A stretch of 64,000 bases of DNA from Gymnothorax reevesii. Lineage: Eukaryota; Chordata; Actinopteri; Anguilliformes; Muraenidae. A model generated the notes under the pieces. The model did not search any database. It was not told the DNA's origin and worked only from the letters and a program-made list of their open reading frames with translations. Positions within the stretch are counted from its first letter, which is position 1, and each line of letters starts with the position of its first letter. The DNA is taken from NCBI GenBank assembly GCA_029721435.1, contig CM056573.1, positions 73,536,001 through 73,600,000 on the forward strand, read 5' to 3'. Position numbers and translations under genes: made by a program. Positions 23,728-34,679 of this stretch are shown here, piece after piece.

Positions 23728-24186
23728 GATTCCAACAGCCACGCCACGGCACGTCTCAGCTGCGTCCCAGAAGCAGCTCTCCGCGCTGCTCCACCGATAA
23801 TACGCAGCGAGTCTATTTCTGCCGCTGATCTGAATATAGCAGGGATACGTTTCCCATAGTAAGACCATAAACATTTATTGGATCCAACTACGTTAGTATT
23901 TGTGCTAATGGGAATCGCACACCAGATCGTGCCAGGCAGAAAGTAACTATCAAGGGGATTCCACCAGCCGCGCCACGGCACGTCTCAGCTGCGCCCCAGA
24001 AGCGGCTCTCCGCCCTGCTCCACCGATAATACGCAGCGAGTCTATTTCTCCCGCTGATCTGAATATAGCAGGGATACGTTTCCCATAGTAAGACCATAAA
24101 CATTTATTGGATCCAACTACGTTAGTATTTGTGCTAATGGGAATCGCACACCAGATCGTGCCAGGCAGAAAGTAACTATCAAGGGG
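23728..24186. repeat. Tandem duplication, two 229-bp units
   Basis: Two consecutive near-identical units (starting GATTCCAACAGCC at 23728 and GATTCCACCAGCC at 23957) differ at a handful of bases, mainly in the GC-rich first 60 bases. Recent local duplication inside the Helitron remnant. Confidence 0.93.
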
Positions 24187-24421
24187 AATACCCTTTTAAC
24201 TCAAACAAACCAGCCACAAATCTTCGATAAAAAAATTTGTTAATCACTTACTTTTCAAAGTCATGATTTTGTTTTGCCTAAAACACGAGCACAGTTTTTT
24301 AATCTATAGCGTTCACGGCTGGACTGTAGCAGGCTCTACAGCACAACGAAGATGGAAATGACATTTAAAGCAATTAAAGCAGAAAAAATAACAGAAAGCA
24401 TTTAAGGTTGTTGCACAAATA

Positions 24422-25931
24422 TACTCAGCAACAAAAGTTTCTGTGACACCATTTATGTGTATGTTATAAATGACCCGCAAAGATCTCAATGCAATCAATA
24501 TGTTTATTTAACAGGAGAAACACTGACTTTTCAGTGCCAACGTCACTCAAAACGAAAAATGTCATTTTCATGCGTCATGAAGCACTTGTCTGACGTCTAA
24601 CCAATTGTGACCTTCACACTTCAATACCGGGTGTGACTTCCTCGTGCTATGATGCAAGCAACGCATCTCCGGCGCATGGACCGAATCAGATGTGCCAGAA
24701 ATTGCTGTGGGATGTCATTCCAAATCTGACGTAGACGTTGTCGCAATTCCTGGAGTGTAGCTGGCGGGTTATCCAACCGCCGCAAACGTCGATCCATCTC
24801 GTCCCAAAGATGCTCGATTGGGGACATGTCTGGGGATCTGGCTGGCCATGGCAGGACATTGACATGTTGTTGCATCAGATACTGCTGTACAATCCTTGCA
24901 ACGTGTGGTCTGGCGTTATCATGTTGCAGCGTTATTCCGGGACCATGTTGCATCAAAAACGGTACCACCAATGGCCGTAGCACTTCATCGCGATATCTTT
25001 GACCTGTCAGATTTCCATCAATAACAAGCAAATCTGTTCTGTTTCTAGCCGTGATCCCTCCCCAAATCATGACACTACCACCTCCAAAACGATCAAATTC
25101 CTGAACACAGTTGTTGGCATAACGTTCTCCACGTCGACGGTATACACGTAAACGACCATCACATCGGTTAAGCATGAATCTTGATTCATCAGTGAAGAGT
25201 ACTAGATCCCACTGACGTTGGATCCACCGTCGATGTTGTTGTGCCCACTGTAGACGCAGTCGTCGGTGTTGTACTGTGAGTATTGGACGTCTTGCTGGCC
25301 GACGTGGGACAATGCCAAAATGACGGAGACGGCGACGGATTGTCTGTGCAGACAGTCGCCTCAAACCAGGTATCGTTCTTGCAGTTATGGTTGCAGGTTG
25401 GAATCGATTTCGGAGATGGGTTGTTCGAATCCAGTTGTCCTGTCTGGGAGTGGTTACTCGTGGACGGCCGCTGCGAGGACGGTCTCTGACATGTCTTGTC
25501 TGCTGATGACGCTGCCATAAGTTCCAAATGGTGTTTCGGTGGACATTCAGGCGATGAGCAACTTCCCTCTGCGAGGTTCCGGATTCACTCATCCCAATGG
25601 CCCTCCACCGATCATTTTCAGACAGTCTTGGCATTTAGAGGGTAGAGTTCCTAATCCGAAATGGCTGTGTTTTCGATAAGTGATGCTTCCGTCGTTCATC
25701 AGGCACAATGTGAACATTCCAAAAATTCTCCTCTTTTATTGCCATCCACAAGCATGATTTACGCACATTTTCACGTGCAAAGTCATTTTCTCGCATTTTC
25801 ATGATTTCCATTTCAATGTTGTGTTTACGTGTACTGTTTCAGTCTGATATCACCATGTATGACAATTTCATAATTGCGTTATGAAAAATAATTAACAATA
25901 TTGGTGTCACAGAAACTTTTGTTGCTGAGTA
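24422..25931 (-). mobile_element. Complete Tc1-like transposon
   Basis: The ends are matching inverted repeats of about 30 bp (TACTCAGCAACAAAAGTTTC at left and its complement at right), flanked by TA (24420-24421 and 25932-25933). The length, 1510 bp, and a single uninterrupted transposase frame on the minus strand are as expected for an autonomous copy. It lies inside the Helitron Rep pseudogene, so it arrived later. Confidence 0.95.
24621..25634 (-). CDS. Tc1-like transposase, intact 337 aa
   Basis: It starts ATGCCAAGACTG at 25634, the first Met before a helix-turn-helix pair (SQREVAHRLNVHRNTIWNLW, then a GRPR hook at about residues 55-58). The catalytic domain has Asp in LFTDESRF, Asp in QHDNARPH and Glu in SPIEHLW with 34 residues between the last two, so DD34E. 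Length is normal for Tc1 (about 340 aa). No stop or frameshift is seen. It binds the terminal repeats, excises and reinserts the element at TA. The frame sits centrally between complete ends, so the copy may be, or recently was, active; promoter and nuclear import were not established. Confidence 0.95.
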   Translation of the reverse strand: MPRLSENDRWRAIGMSESGTSQREVAHRLNVHRNTIWNLWQRHQQTRHVRDRPRSGRPRVTTPRQDNWIRTTHLRNRFQPATITARTIPGLRRLSAQTIRRRLRHFGIVPRRPARRPILTVQHRRLRLQWAQQHRRWIQRQWDLVLFTDESRFMLNRCDGRLRVYRRRGERYANNCVQEFDRFGGGSVMIWGGITARNRTDLLVIDGNLTGQRYRDEVLRPLVVPFLMQHGPGITLQHDNARPHVARIVQQYLMQQHVNVLPWPARSPDMSPIEHLWDEMDRRLRRLDNPPATLQELRQRLRQIWNDIPQQFLAHLIRSMRRRCVACIIARGSHTRY

Positions 25932-26622
25932 TATATGCCAGTAAAAATTACGAAATATACAAAATCTGAGCAGGTCGATTGTATCAGCTGGCAGGACGCT
26001 GCACTAACATTCTGCATTTGTTGGAGCATGAAGTCGCTTATGAGACGCAGCAAAATGGCATCGCTCACGCCATGCTGCAAATACGCGACCAGTGGAATCC
26101 AGGGGTAACATGCAAAAAAGGCCAAAAGAAAATGTGCAGATTTGGCTATCTGTATCCACCTATGTTACCCACATACCGAGACCTCTTGATCTGTCAGAAG
26201 ACGTGGACATTGAATGGTGAATGTTTTCCCAGTTTTTTTTTGTTGCAACAATCACTTGTTGATCTCAATGAAGATAACATGTCCTTTGATGAATTTCTTC
26301 TCACCCTAAAAATCACCAAATATGACTACATCCTCGCTGTGAGATCATCACTGAGGTGTACCACTGTCTTCCTGAAACCTACTCCCTCTGAAGTACGAGT
26401 ATATACTGATATTGATTGCCCCTGGTACAGTGGGGCGTTTGGGCTTAAAGTCCGTGTAAAGAGAATTCAGCAATTTTCTTCTAAACACATTAAATAGGTC
26501 ATAAAAGCATTTCTCTGAAACGTGTAAAAAGCATTCCAACCATTTCGATTTGAATTTTGGTGCTAGGCTTCACAAACTGTGTTTCAAAGTTTCTGTGTTC
26601 AGGATTTATTGGGCGGGTCTGA

Positions 26623-26658
26623 AAATCACTGCCGCATTACGTAACGCGGCAGTGATTT
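26623..26658. other. 36-bp near-perfect palindrome
   Basis: AAATCACTGCCGC and its complement flank a TTACGTAA centre with a single mismatched pair. It lies about 30 bases upstream of a TATA box and could be a protein-binding site, a cruciform, or an element terminus. Confidence 0.8.
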
Positions 26659-26687
26659 GTAGAACCCCATCCCTGCTCCTGTAGCAG

Positions 26688-26695
26688 TATAAATA
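26688..26695 (+). promoter_or_regulatory. TATA box upstream of THAP exon
   Basis: TATAAATA, about 107 bases before the ATG at 26795, is well placed for a short 5' untranslated leader. Confidence 0.5.
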
Positions 26696-26794
26696 CTTTT
26701 AGCGCACAAGCCTCTGTAGTATTCCTGCTCCTTCTCGAGTCTCGAAAAGCATCAACTGACGATAATTTGCAGCTAGCTAGCTAACTAACTAGTC

Positions 26795-26902
26795 ATGTCT
26801 CCTCCTCGTTCGTGCATCTTTCCTGGATGCCACAGTTTACAGGGTAGTGGCTCTGTCAGTTTATTTAAATTTCCAACAGACGACAGAATCAGGAATTTTT
26901 AA
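26795..26902 (+). pseudogene. THAP-domain first exon or truncated gene
   Basis: Thirty-five codons from ATG read MSPPRSCIFPGCHSLQGSGS then VSLFKFPTDDRIRNF before TAA. The paired cysteines (CIFPGC), the LFKFP.D motif and the following Arg are the start of a THAP zinc finger, a C2CH DNA-binding fold used by P-element-like and other transposases and by host THAP proteins. The second half (Trp, CxxH) is absent and no donor site is obvious at the end, so it is a truncated relic or its splice site is lost. Nothing downstream to 27570 continues it. Confidence 0.7.
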
Positions 26903-27574
26903 AAGCCGCGGGTGTTGCGAGCAGCGCCGGTTTGTGTTGTTTGTCTCTAGGGAACCGTGACAGCAACACAGGCAGGCAGCCAGGCACAGACACACAGGCG
27001 CTGCGTAGATCAGCGCCACGACAATTTTGCTGGCCTTAGTATTTCCTGTGTTTTATTTTGTTCATTATTGTTAGATTCAGTGTTGATGTGTGTGTGACAG
27101 TCGTGTATTGGACATTTACGAAAATACGGAACAAATCGCGTATCGTATTGGTTCAATATGGGACGCAACATTTAAGCCCAACGCCCACTGGCTGCAAAGC
27201 GTCGCATCAAACTCCTAATGTTGCCTTGACACTTTTAAACGGCCAATGAAAGCGTCAGCCGCATCAGCATTGACAGCTGTCAACACGACCGAGAAGCCAT
27301 GAATGTCAATCTCAATATATTCAACAAGACAACGTTTAATTTTGAAGAAAAAAAAAACCTGCCGATCAAGCTTATTTTTAGTGATGGCAAAGTGCGACGG
27401 TCGGGTTACTTTGCACTTTACTTTGTTTCAACATTCTCAAAGACACTATCCTATCCAATCAAAAGCAGTGTGAACCATTCACAAAAAAATAGGACCAAGG
27501 GTCCTGCAGCTTACAGGCAAGCAGCCTTGCAGTAATGATACAAGTTATGAAAATTTCGTGTGAAGATTGACATT
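26903..27574. other. No recognisable feature
   Basis: GC-richer first 150 bases then AT-rich; a 78-codon frame at 27299 has no motif. Confidence 0.4.
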
Positions 27575-28055
27575 TCAATTTATGAAAATCAACGTCAAGG
27601 TCACTGAATAAAAGTTCACATACATTTATATGACCTCCTGTAATAAAAACACAATCCTCAGTTCTGAAGCAGTTTTGGTGATACAAGTAAGGAAAATTCA
27701 ATACGACAATTGTGAACTTTGATGGTCACACGGTCAAGTTGAGGTCAGCAAATGGACTTCATATATGACTATCGAAATGTCTTCATACAAACCCCAGCTC
27801 AATCTGCGACCATTCTGGTGATAATAGTCATTGTACTTTCACTGTCGAGTTTGACCCTCTGGTCACTGACAGTCAAGTTGAATGTCACCACATGAAAGTT
27901 TATATGTGACTCCCTAAAAGTCAGTAGCACAAACCTAGGCTCCACCTGTGACCATTTTAGTGATACAAGTCGTTGAATTTTCACTTGGTCACATTTCACC
28001 TTTGAAGGTCAATACAAAGGTCACCAAATGAAAGTTCATGTATGACTTCCTACAC
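27575..28055. repeat. Degenerate minisatellite, unit about 140 bp, four copies
   Basis: The phrase (T)GAAAGTTCATATATGACT recurs in diverged form near 27610, 27750, 27893 and 28030, with shared GGTGATACAAGT and GGTCAC blocks between. Confidence 0.75.
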
Positions 28056-28930
28056 TATTAAAACTAAACTAAAAACTAAAGAGGCGTTAAGGTAACCATG
28101 CGCGCTCAAACTTCTTTGCGACCATGTTCCTCGTAGAATATCCTCCAGTACTAAGCCTTAAACCATTCATAGTGAAATTTGAGACACCGCTTTGTGAACT
28201 GTTGGCTTTAGATGACTAAAACAACCCCATTATACATAGCTATTCACTTAATGATATAGACCCAGTCCGGATTCCCAATTAGCGTCATCCCATGATCAGT
28301 GATAGAATGTGGTTGCCCGCGGGGACGTGAGTAAAGAAATGACGGTTGTTCTCATCGACTGTATAAAAACATGGATGCAGCACCGGGGTCTGAAAAGTGT
28401 GGCTAATGCGGAAATTGCAGTCTATTTAATGGCCAGCAGATTAATGGCCAGCGACGTCGGTGGTTACAGAAAGAAGTTCCATGCTTCAGAAGTCTATGAG
28501 AAAATGACCCTACTTTCGCACCTGATTTATTATTTCAATCATGATTTTTGACATTATTTTATGGCATCATCATTTATTACATATTTAGGGTCATTTATGT
28601 TTTGTTTCTAGCAATTTTATTGGATACCAGATGCATTCATTTTAACTGATCTTTGAAAAAATAGTGCTGGCACTATAGGTCGGCAAAAGCACTAGCTATC
28701 TGAACTGAGTGGTGGTCAGTGCATTCCAAGAGACCAGTATCAGCAGAACCCTGTCAGTAACACCACTCGTAACATCAGCCACACTATATTCCTGTACATT
28801 ATTCCAGAAAATAAAGAAGCAATTTTCTTCTTTTTTTTCTTATGTGTATTTTGGTTGGATAATGTTTTGCAATAGTATAACCAACAACTTTGTATTTCCA
28901 GTAGTTTGAAGACAGTGATGTATCAAAAAT
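28056..28930. other. Unassigned, one 80-codon open frame
   Basis: A plus-strand frame (28309-28551; CIKTWMQHRGLKSVANAE) looks protein-like but I do not recognise it. No splice or repeat context supports it. Confidence 0.3.
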
Positions 28931-29060
28931 TCAGAAGAGAGCTGTGAGCTGTCTTCGCTCTCCTGAGTTGGCAACGGGAGGTTGCATATGGGAAACCCTT
29001 GTAGATAGTTCCCCAATTGGACATTACAGATTGGGGTGAGATTGGAGATGCCAAAAAAAA
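28931..29060 (+). mobile_element. 3' fragment of the tRNA-derived SINE
   Basis: It matches the last 130 bases of copies at 10722 and 38181 (CTCCTGAGTTGGCAAC...GATTGGAGATGCC) followed by an A run. The tRNA-like head is missing, as expected for 5' truncation. Confidence 0.85.
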
Positions 29061-30310
29061 AGCATCATGGCCATTGGCCGGCATAACAGTGTTGTAAACG
29101 ATGCAGGGCAGGAGCGGCACCTGACCCAGATGAGATCATGACTGCTGAGGAAGACGTGCCATGCTGCACAGATGGATTGCGCCCAGACACTAGCTAGCTG
29201 ACCAGAGAATCACTCCAACATGTTGTACCCTACGAAGTGCTCATCTTGCGAACCCCCCCCCCCCCGCATCGTTCATTTTTGACCGGACAGCATCCAAAAA
29301 TGAACGCAGCTACCCTCTCTTGCGTCCACTTTGCAAAATTTTCACCAACATGCTTCCTTCTTACGAGAAAAAAATTCCCCGTCTCCCATCCTGCAGAATA
29401 TAGAAGTATATTGTAAGGTACATGCCTATTAAACAACAGTTTTCACGTTGACTAAAAAATCCTACCAAATCTCCAGTTTTGAGATTATATCTTAACTGAT
29501 TGTCAATCTTCCGCTATATGCTTACACTTTTAATCAAGTTCGATAAGATGCTTTAACACATTCCATACTCAAGACTGGAGATAAATTGCGATTCAATGGT
29601 GCAGGGGTATGTTCAATCAGCCAAAGCATTCAAATGTTGCTGTGTGAATACTTTACTAGAATGAACATCACTTCTGTGTGGTGTTAGTATGCCACTTTTT
29701 CCTCCTTATATAAAAAAGCATTTTAAAATTCCAAATCATGATGTGACCGCTTGCCAATTTATATGGAAAAGATTGTAAATAAATTAAATACATTGAAATT
29801 AGGCTATATCACATTGTATCACATCATCTGACAGCCCAAGTTTAATTCTACTATTCTGTGAGTCTAAGAACTAGGATAACTTAGTCCCCCTCATACCAAA
29901 TAGCAAAATTATCCGTGATATTAATCCTTTCTTTTTAAACCTGTGAACGTGCAAGCCAAAAAAAAAAAGCCACACTTCACAGCCCACTACGTACACGATG
30001 AGTTCTGCAATGATATTCAGATTTTGTTCCATTGATTGTCATAGATTTTGTAGGCCATACAAATATACATTGTTCAGTATTTTTTTCAGATTGAAGTCAC
30101 AACACATGAAACCGCCGCTCTGTTGGAGCTGCTAGCGACAAGTTCAGATCTAGACAAGCAGAGGAAAGTAAAACCTCTGCATGTGCACATTATTATAAAA
30201 TTAGCATGGCTGAATGTTAATAAACATCTAACCCCCCCCCCCCCCCCCCTTTATAAATAACCCCTATTACAGTGGCTTGGCAAGCGGGGATGCTAAGACC
30301 TGTCCCTTTT
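29061..30310. other. AT-rich, poly-C tracts, no gene
   Basis: A run of about 14 C at 29252 and one of about 18 C at 30232, both after AA; a similar run is at 14591. They may be tracts of one repeat family. No coding signal. Confidence 0.6.
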
Positions 30311-30325
30311 TGACTGCAGTTAGTA

Positions 30326-30935
30326 GTTCTCAATCATTTTCCTTTATTGACATGTTTTCCAATAATCGTAAATAGAAACCAAGGACACGGTTTCTCTCCA
30401 TATGCGATCTAACAGCGATTAAATCATGGGCTAAATTCAGAACACTCGCGGAACAAGAAAAGAGAATTGGGTTGCACAAACTTCCGTTTAAAGAAATGAT
30501 TAGTCCTGATCTGTTCTCAGTCATTTTCATAATTAACAGAAGGTTCATTCCAAGAGCACTACACACTACACAGGTGCTGCTTGTTCTCCCCGATTAGGTA
30601 AGACGACAATCATTCATCTGAAGGCGTATTTGCTGTATTTAAATCAACATCATTCAAAATTGCATACCAGTCGACCCTCACGCAAATAGGCTGAGCTGCA
30701 GGCTTTTTTAGCCTCTTTAACTGCTGAATTTTTTTTTTTAACTGCCCCTTTTTTTCCCATCCCACACAAAAACGAGAATGAATGAAATGTGGACCAGTTC
30801 AATCATCGCGAAGCACTGGCCTATTCAGTAGCTAAATTATTTTTCTACAACGAATTTAGCCCATGATTTCTTCGCTGTTAGATAGCATACGAAGAGAAAC
30901 TGTCTTCTGTTGCCAATTAAGATAATAGGCCACGT
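30326..30935. mobile_element. Foldback MITE, copy 1 (hAT type by relation to 50374-51136)
   Basis: The left arm (CTCCATATGCGATCTAACAG, about 30326-30442) is inverted at the right (about 30847-30935). The same sequence family is at 50374-51136, where the centre is in the opposite orientation. The outer ends of this copy are eroded. Confidence 0.8.
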
Positions 30936-32029
30936 GCTAAGGCTCAAAATATGATGTTTCGTTCCACCATCTGGGGAATACTTTATTTTTGCATAGTTCT
31001 AACCAGAAGCACATACTATTTAAGTTAACAAAACTTCTCCTCTGAGAAGTGTGCAGTTTTTGCAGAAACAACTACCATTTCAGGGGCAAAGGGAAATATT
31101 AGTAGGGGTCAAAAATCTGATGTCATCGGATTGTAACAAGTTTGGTATCAAACTGTAGGTCTATGAATGTGCTTCAAGGAAATATGTGTCCCAATCCGCT
31201 GGCCAGCCCCTGTGCCTCTGTAGAGGGGGTTGAAATCTGAGAAAATGAGATTTTGGCCCCTTACCATGGGGCCCAGGGGCAAGTGAGCAAGCTGAAACAT
31301 GTTGTATTCAAATATGTTTAGTTAGACCTTTCAAATGACACCCATGTCAATGGGGTCCACAAACCCATTCACTCAGGGGAAATGTTCATGCATTTTGGCC
31401 CCATTTTAGGGGGTTCCCTGCCCCTGGGCAGCAATGAGTTTGTGGGCTCCAGCGACATGGGTGTCATGTGAAAGGTCTAACTAGACATACTACCCTGTGG
31501 TAGTTTGTTACAGGTAACGGGGGTCAATATTTTCCCCACCAGCATCACGCATGCACTCTAATAAACTTTCTATCTGTACAGTGCATATTGGTAACAAAAA
31601 CCTGATAATGTCAAGTCCACAGCCATGAAAAGAAAAAGTGTAACAACTAGACCCGGTCTCCCCTATAGCTGACTATTATCAGCCATAATGGCAAATTTAT
31701 TGTTCTCGACACCCTTAAAATCTTGCTATAAATCCTTATTGTTGGGTAATATTTTTTAATACATTATGTAACTTAAGCTGATGTCAAAAAAAATCAGATA
31801 GGCATACAGAAAAACACAACCGCGCGACCACGAAGATGACGGCAGCCAAAGGGTAACATGCATGCACATTTCGCGTTTTCTAAATTCTGGTACCACATTC
31901 CCAGTTAAATTTAGGCCTATATTTCAGAAAAAAGAAATGAGTGACGACAATATTTTATATAACTGATGCATAAAACAGAGAGAAGACTCCAGCTGTAACA
32001 ACGATAATTCCTATCTATTCAAGAGCCAT
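30936..32029. other. No gene; inverted repeat at 31321-31482
   Basis: GTTAGACCTTTCAAATGACA (31321) is inverted at about 31482, with CCCATGTC and GTCCACAAACCCA blocks in both arms. The centre holds a GCCCCTGGGC palindrome. The rest is featureless. Confidence 0.65.
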
Positions 32030-32240
32030 CTGGCAATGGCAGATCCCCACGGCGTGGACAGACGGACGGACCGAAACCCCCAAAAGGCACAACTAGACCA
32101 TAAGGAGAAGCTCCATACCAAATTTGGTGTTTGTAAGTGGTATAGTTTTCAAGTTCTGGTCCGGAAACGATTTTATTACGGTCGGACGGACGGACACACT
32201 GATCGCTATATCCCCCCGCATTATATGCCGGGGGGATAAA
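32030..32240. repeat. Interspersed repeat ending in a C5/G5 hairpin
   Basis: Contains GGACGGACGGAC-type phrases and ends TATCCCCCCGCATTATATGC followed by CGGGGGGATA, a near-perfect hairpin. The organisation resembles 4450-4980, though the bodies differ. Confidence 0.5.
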
Positions 32241-32630
32241 AATCTATCTAAAGTCAATGATGGAAAATGGGGAGATAGCGTTAACCGCATAAACTGTTAC
32301 ATACATCGACAAATTCTGCAATAAAAAACTCAGAACAGTTGATGACCAAAAGAAATTCTTGGATTGCGAACATTTTATTATGAACGTAGTTAAGTTTTAT
32401 ATGAATGGCGTTCAGTTTTACATGAACGCATCAGGCCTTGGGCAGGCATAAAGAAATGAATGCATCAGAAAATGAACAGAATGGTGTTAATTATCAAACG
32501 CAGTGACCAGGTTTGCAGCCTTGAACACATCCAAAAATGAATAGGCGTCCGTTAAAAAATAAATGCATTCACTGTTCAGAATATTGACAAGCTCCCTAAA
32601 CCTCAAACAAAAAAAGCAAGATTTCCAATT
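32241..32630. other. No recognisable feature
   Basis: Rich in ATGAACG and AATGAA phrases; no coding or structural signal stands out. Confidence 0.4.
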
Positions 32631-32639
32631 TTAATATGG

Positions 32640-33080
32640 CTCTCATGGCCAATGCAGGACCAAGCCCATGGTCTAAGTCCACTCTGCTCTCTACTCATAC
32701 CTTTTCAAGACTGTTTGGTCACTCATAACAAAAATTGCTTACACACTACTGTTTACCGTGATCCGACCACACTGACAGACTGCTTGACCAAACAACATAC
32801 AACCCCACATCGCACAAGGTCACTATTATTAAGACTTGATGTGCTTAACTTTATTATGACTCACCCAACAAAATTTGCTTACGAGGTTGGACATCTGCAA
32901 AGTGTGTTCGACGAGAACAATAACGATGCGGATTTCGTTAAACGAAAAATTCATAACAACAATTCACACACTAACTGAACTGACAACAAACCCATAGCTA
33001 TCGCTACCATACCATACATCAGACGTAACTCTGAGATCATCCAACGCATTTTACAACCATACAACATATGAGTCGCACAC
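32640..33080 (+). pseudogene. Penelope-like reverse transcriptase, C-terminal part
   Basis: Around 32727-32980 it reads TVYRDPTTLTDCLTKQ, then HLQSVFDENNNDADFVKRKI. From memory this corresponds to the VYRKPTHTDRYL and L...F..N.Y...F... region at the end of Penelope RT. The next open frame (33090) is the endonuclease in the same orientation. The RT core is missing upstream, as in most 5'-truncated copies. A TGA at 32977 and further breaks separate it from the endonuclease. Confidence 0.75.
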
Positions 33081-33089
33081 AAGCCTGTC

Positions 33090-33503
33090 ATGACTTTAAG
33101 ACGTTTATTGACTAACGTTAAAGACAAGGACGAACCACTTAACAGACAAGGGGCTATTTACAAAATAGTTTGTTCCGATTGTGACGCGACTTACATTGGT
33201 GGGACTGGTAGGAACCTAAACATCCGACTTACAGAACAGAAACGCGCAACTAAAAACAAAGACCCCAACAATCACATTGCCGAACATCACCAACACACTG
33301 GACACAGCATTGACTGGGACTCTGCTGATTGCATTACATATTGCACAAACTATCACCAATGCCGTATATTTGAAAGCTGGCACACAAATTTACAAGAGAA
33401 ACCACTCAATAGTTGTCAGACACTCCCTACACCATACAACAGACTTATTAATGATTTAAAACACACCTGCAACACAATAAGTAACGCCTCCACATGCACC
33501 TGA
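33090..33503 (+). pseudogene. GIY-YIG endonuclease of a Penelope-like element
   Basis: After LRRLLTNVKDKDEPLNRQGA, the GIY motif is represented by AIYKIVCSDC and the YIG motif by TYIGGTGRNL; the conserved Arg follows in NIRLTEQKR, and the late NHIAEH and WYTNL-like (WHTNL) blocks are present. GIY-YIG is the hallmark endonuclease of canonical Penelope elements and nicks the target for priming. The 137-codon frame is open but the element is truncated, so it is a relic. The 3' flank contains CTCTGAAGATGACTTC, a phrase common near Penelope ends. Confidence 0.85.
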
Positions 33504-33956
33504 CATTCATTTCAACAATATTTCTGATTGAACCCAACTTATAAATACTGTCTGTTTGTTCGTTTCCTCACTCTGAAGATGACTTCCGCTCGGGTTGTCA
33601 AAATGTCAGATGTCAACAGTCTTTTTCAAGACTACTGTATATTAATACACTCGGATTATCACACAATGCCAGCATAGATCTTTTAACTATACACTATCAT
33701 AATAACTCACATTTTATTCTAATAGCAGGTGATGACAAACTATGAGGCTCTGACTGGTGTTGTGGAATCACAGCAGCTACAGCTGTTGAATCTGTTTCTA
33801 CTTTTTCAGATTTCCCAAGTTATTTATGGCTGTGTAAAGACCATATTAAATATTCAAGCAAATATTGCATATCTGACTTCACTAGCTTTGTTTTAAATTC
33901 AAGTGAAATGCAAACCTTGTTGGCAGTGTGTACCTCTTTCACAATAATGTTTCAAA
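33504..33956. other. Penelope 3' flank and unassigned sequence
   Basis: No coding signal. See the rejected hammerhead note for 33575-33625. Confidence 0.4.
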
Positions 33957-34142
33957 TGGACAGGCAGGCAGGCAGGGGAGCAGACAGGCTGGCATGCAAG
34001 CAGGCAGGCAGGGGAGCAGACAGGCTGGCATGCAAGCAGGCAGGCAGGGGAGCAGACAGGCTGGCATGCAAGCAGACAGGCAGGTAGGCAGACAGACACA
34101 GGCAGAAGCAGGCAGACAAATAGGCAGGCAGACAGATAGACA
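33957..34142. repeat. CAGG-rich minisatellite, 36-bp units
   Basis: Three perfect 36-bp units (GGGGAGCAGACAGG at 33975, 34011, 34047) are embedded in CAGG and CAGA tetramers. The unit is a multiple of three, so long spurious open frames appear on both strands. Confidence 0.95.
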
Positions 34143-34164
34143 GCGTTTTTGCATCTTTTTTCTT

Positions 34165-34679
34165 AATACCTCCGCCCCCAGCAAAGAAAAGAGTGCAAGC
34201 TTTAACACATTGATTGAACATTTGGAGCAAACAAAAAAAGACCTGAGCCTCCTTATGGAATAGGCCAAAGTCGGCAGGAATAGTGCTTATGGGGTTTGCT
34301 TTATATTTGCAGGGAGAAGCTGAGGTTCAAGTGCAGCCTTGGAGGGAGACAAACCTCACCGCACTGAGGGTTGCAGCACAAGTCCTGATAACCCATGTGA
34401 GGGTTACCAGGACAGGATCAGGACTCGTGCTGCGGCCCAGTGCTTTCACAGAGGTTACGGTGAGTAAATTATTCTCTTCATGCTGCCTTTTGGCTTACTG
34501 AACATTAATCATGCAGGTTAATGGAGAAATGATTTTTTGTTTTTCTCTCTAGCACCTAACGGGGCAGCAAGAGCTTAAAGTGGTGGGCACCAGTGCTCTG
34601 GAGGAGCTAGAAGAGGTGGAGCTCCTGGATGAGAATTATGAGGAGGTGGTGGTCTCCAAAGAGCTTTAGGAAATGACAT
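34165..34679 (+). pseudogene. Unidentified spliced gene fragment
   Basis: Three exon-like blocks: about 34182-34280 after CCCCCAG (IEHLEQTKKDLSLLME, then an in-frame stop), about 34314-34460 (GEAEVQVQPW...LTALRVAAQVLITHVRVTRT, ending before GTGAGT) and 34554-34669 after CTCTAG (LKVVGTSALEELEEVELLDE...VVSKEL, stop). The second and third join in frame through the splice. The protein is leucine- and acid-rich. I do not recognise the family; it could be part of a transposon gene or a host gene relic. Confidence 0.45.

Larger units (their letters stand above)
23340..26470 (+). pseudogene. Helitron Rep-domain gene, interrupted
   Basis: The first piece (23350-23700) reads YELSDQLPYSL...DLVWDQKSRLIQSDPITCTRHFDHKV and, in another frame, GSPHIYCLLWIANAS, which match the Helitron Rep N-terminal region (the QSDPVTCARHFDH and GSPHIH blocks that form the HUH nuclease). 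The second piece (25979-26460) reads KKMCRFGYLYPPM and then FDEFLLTLKITKYDYILAVR followed by SSLRCTTVFLKPTPSEVR, also Helitron-typical. Between them lie a 229-bp tandem duplication and a complete Tc1-like element. The Rep protein would nick DNA for rolling-circle transposition. Stops and frameshifts plus the insertions make it inactive. Confidence 0.85.

Noticed and set aside
24738..25527. Several 68-112 codon frames overlapping the Tc1 transposase
   Set aside because: Shadow frames of the intact minus-strand transposase.
29252..29266. Poly-C tracts (also 14591, 30232) as G-quadruplex regulators
   Set aside because: Homopolymer runs without the spaced G-tract pattern or a nearby gene.
33575..33625. 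Hammerhead ribozyme in the Penelope 3' flank
   Set aside because: CTGAAGATGA and a later AAAATGTC recall the core, but CTGATGA and GAAA are not both intact and the stems could not be paired convincingly.
33928..34268. Long overlapping open frames on both strands (Cys/Leu/Pro- or Gln/Ala/Gly-rich)
   Set aside because: They come from 36-bp CAGG-rich tandem units whose length is a multiple of three; no real protein signal.
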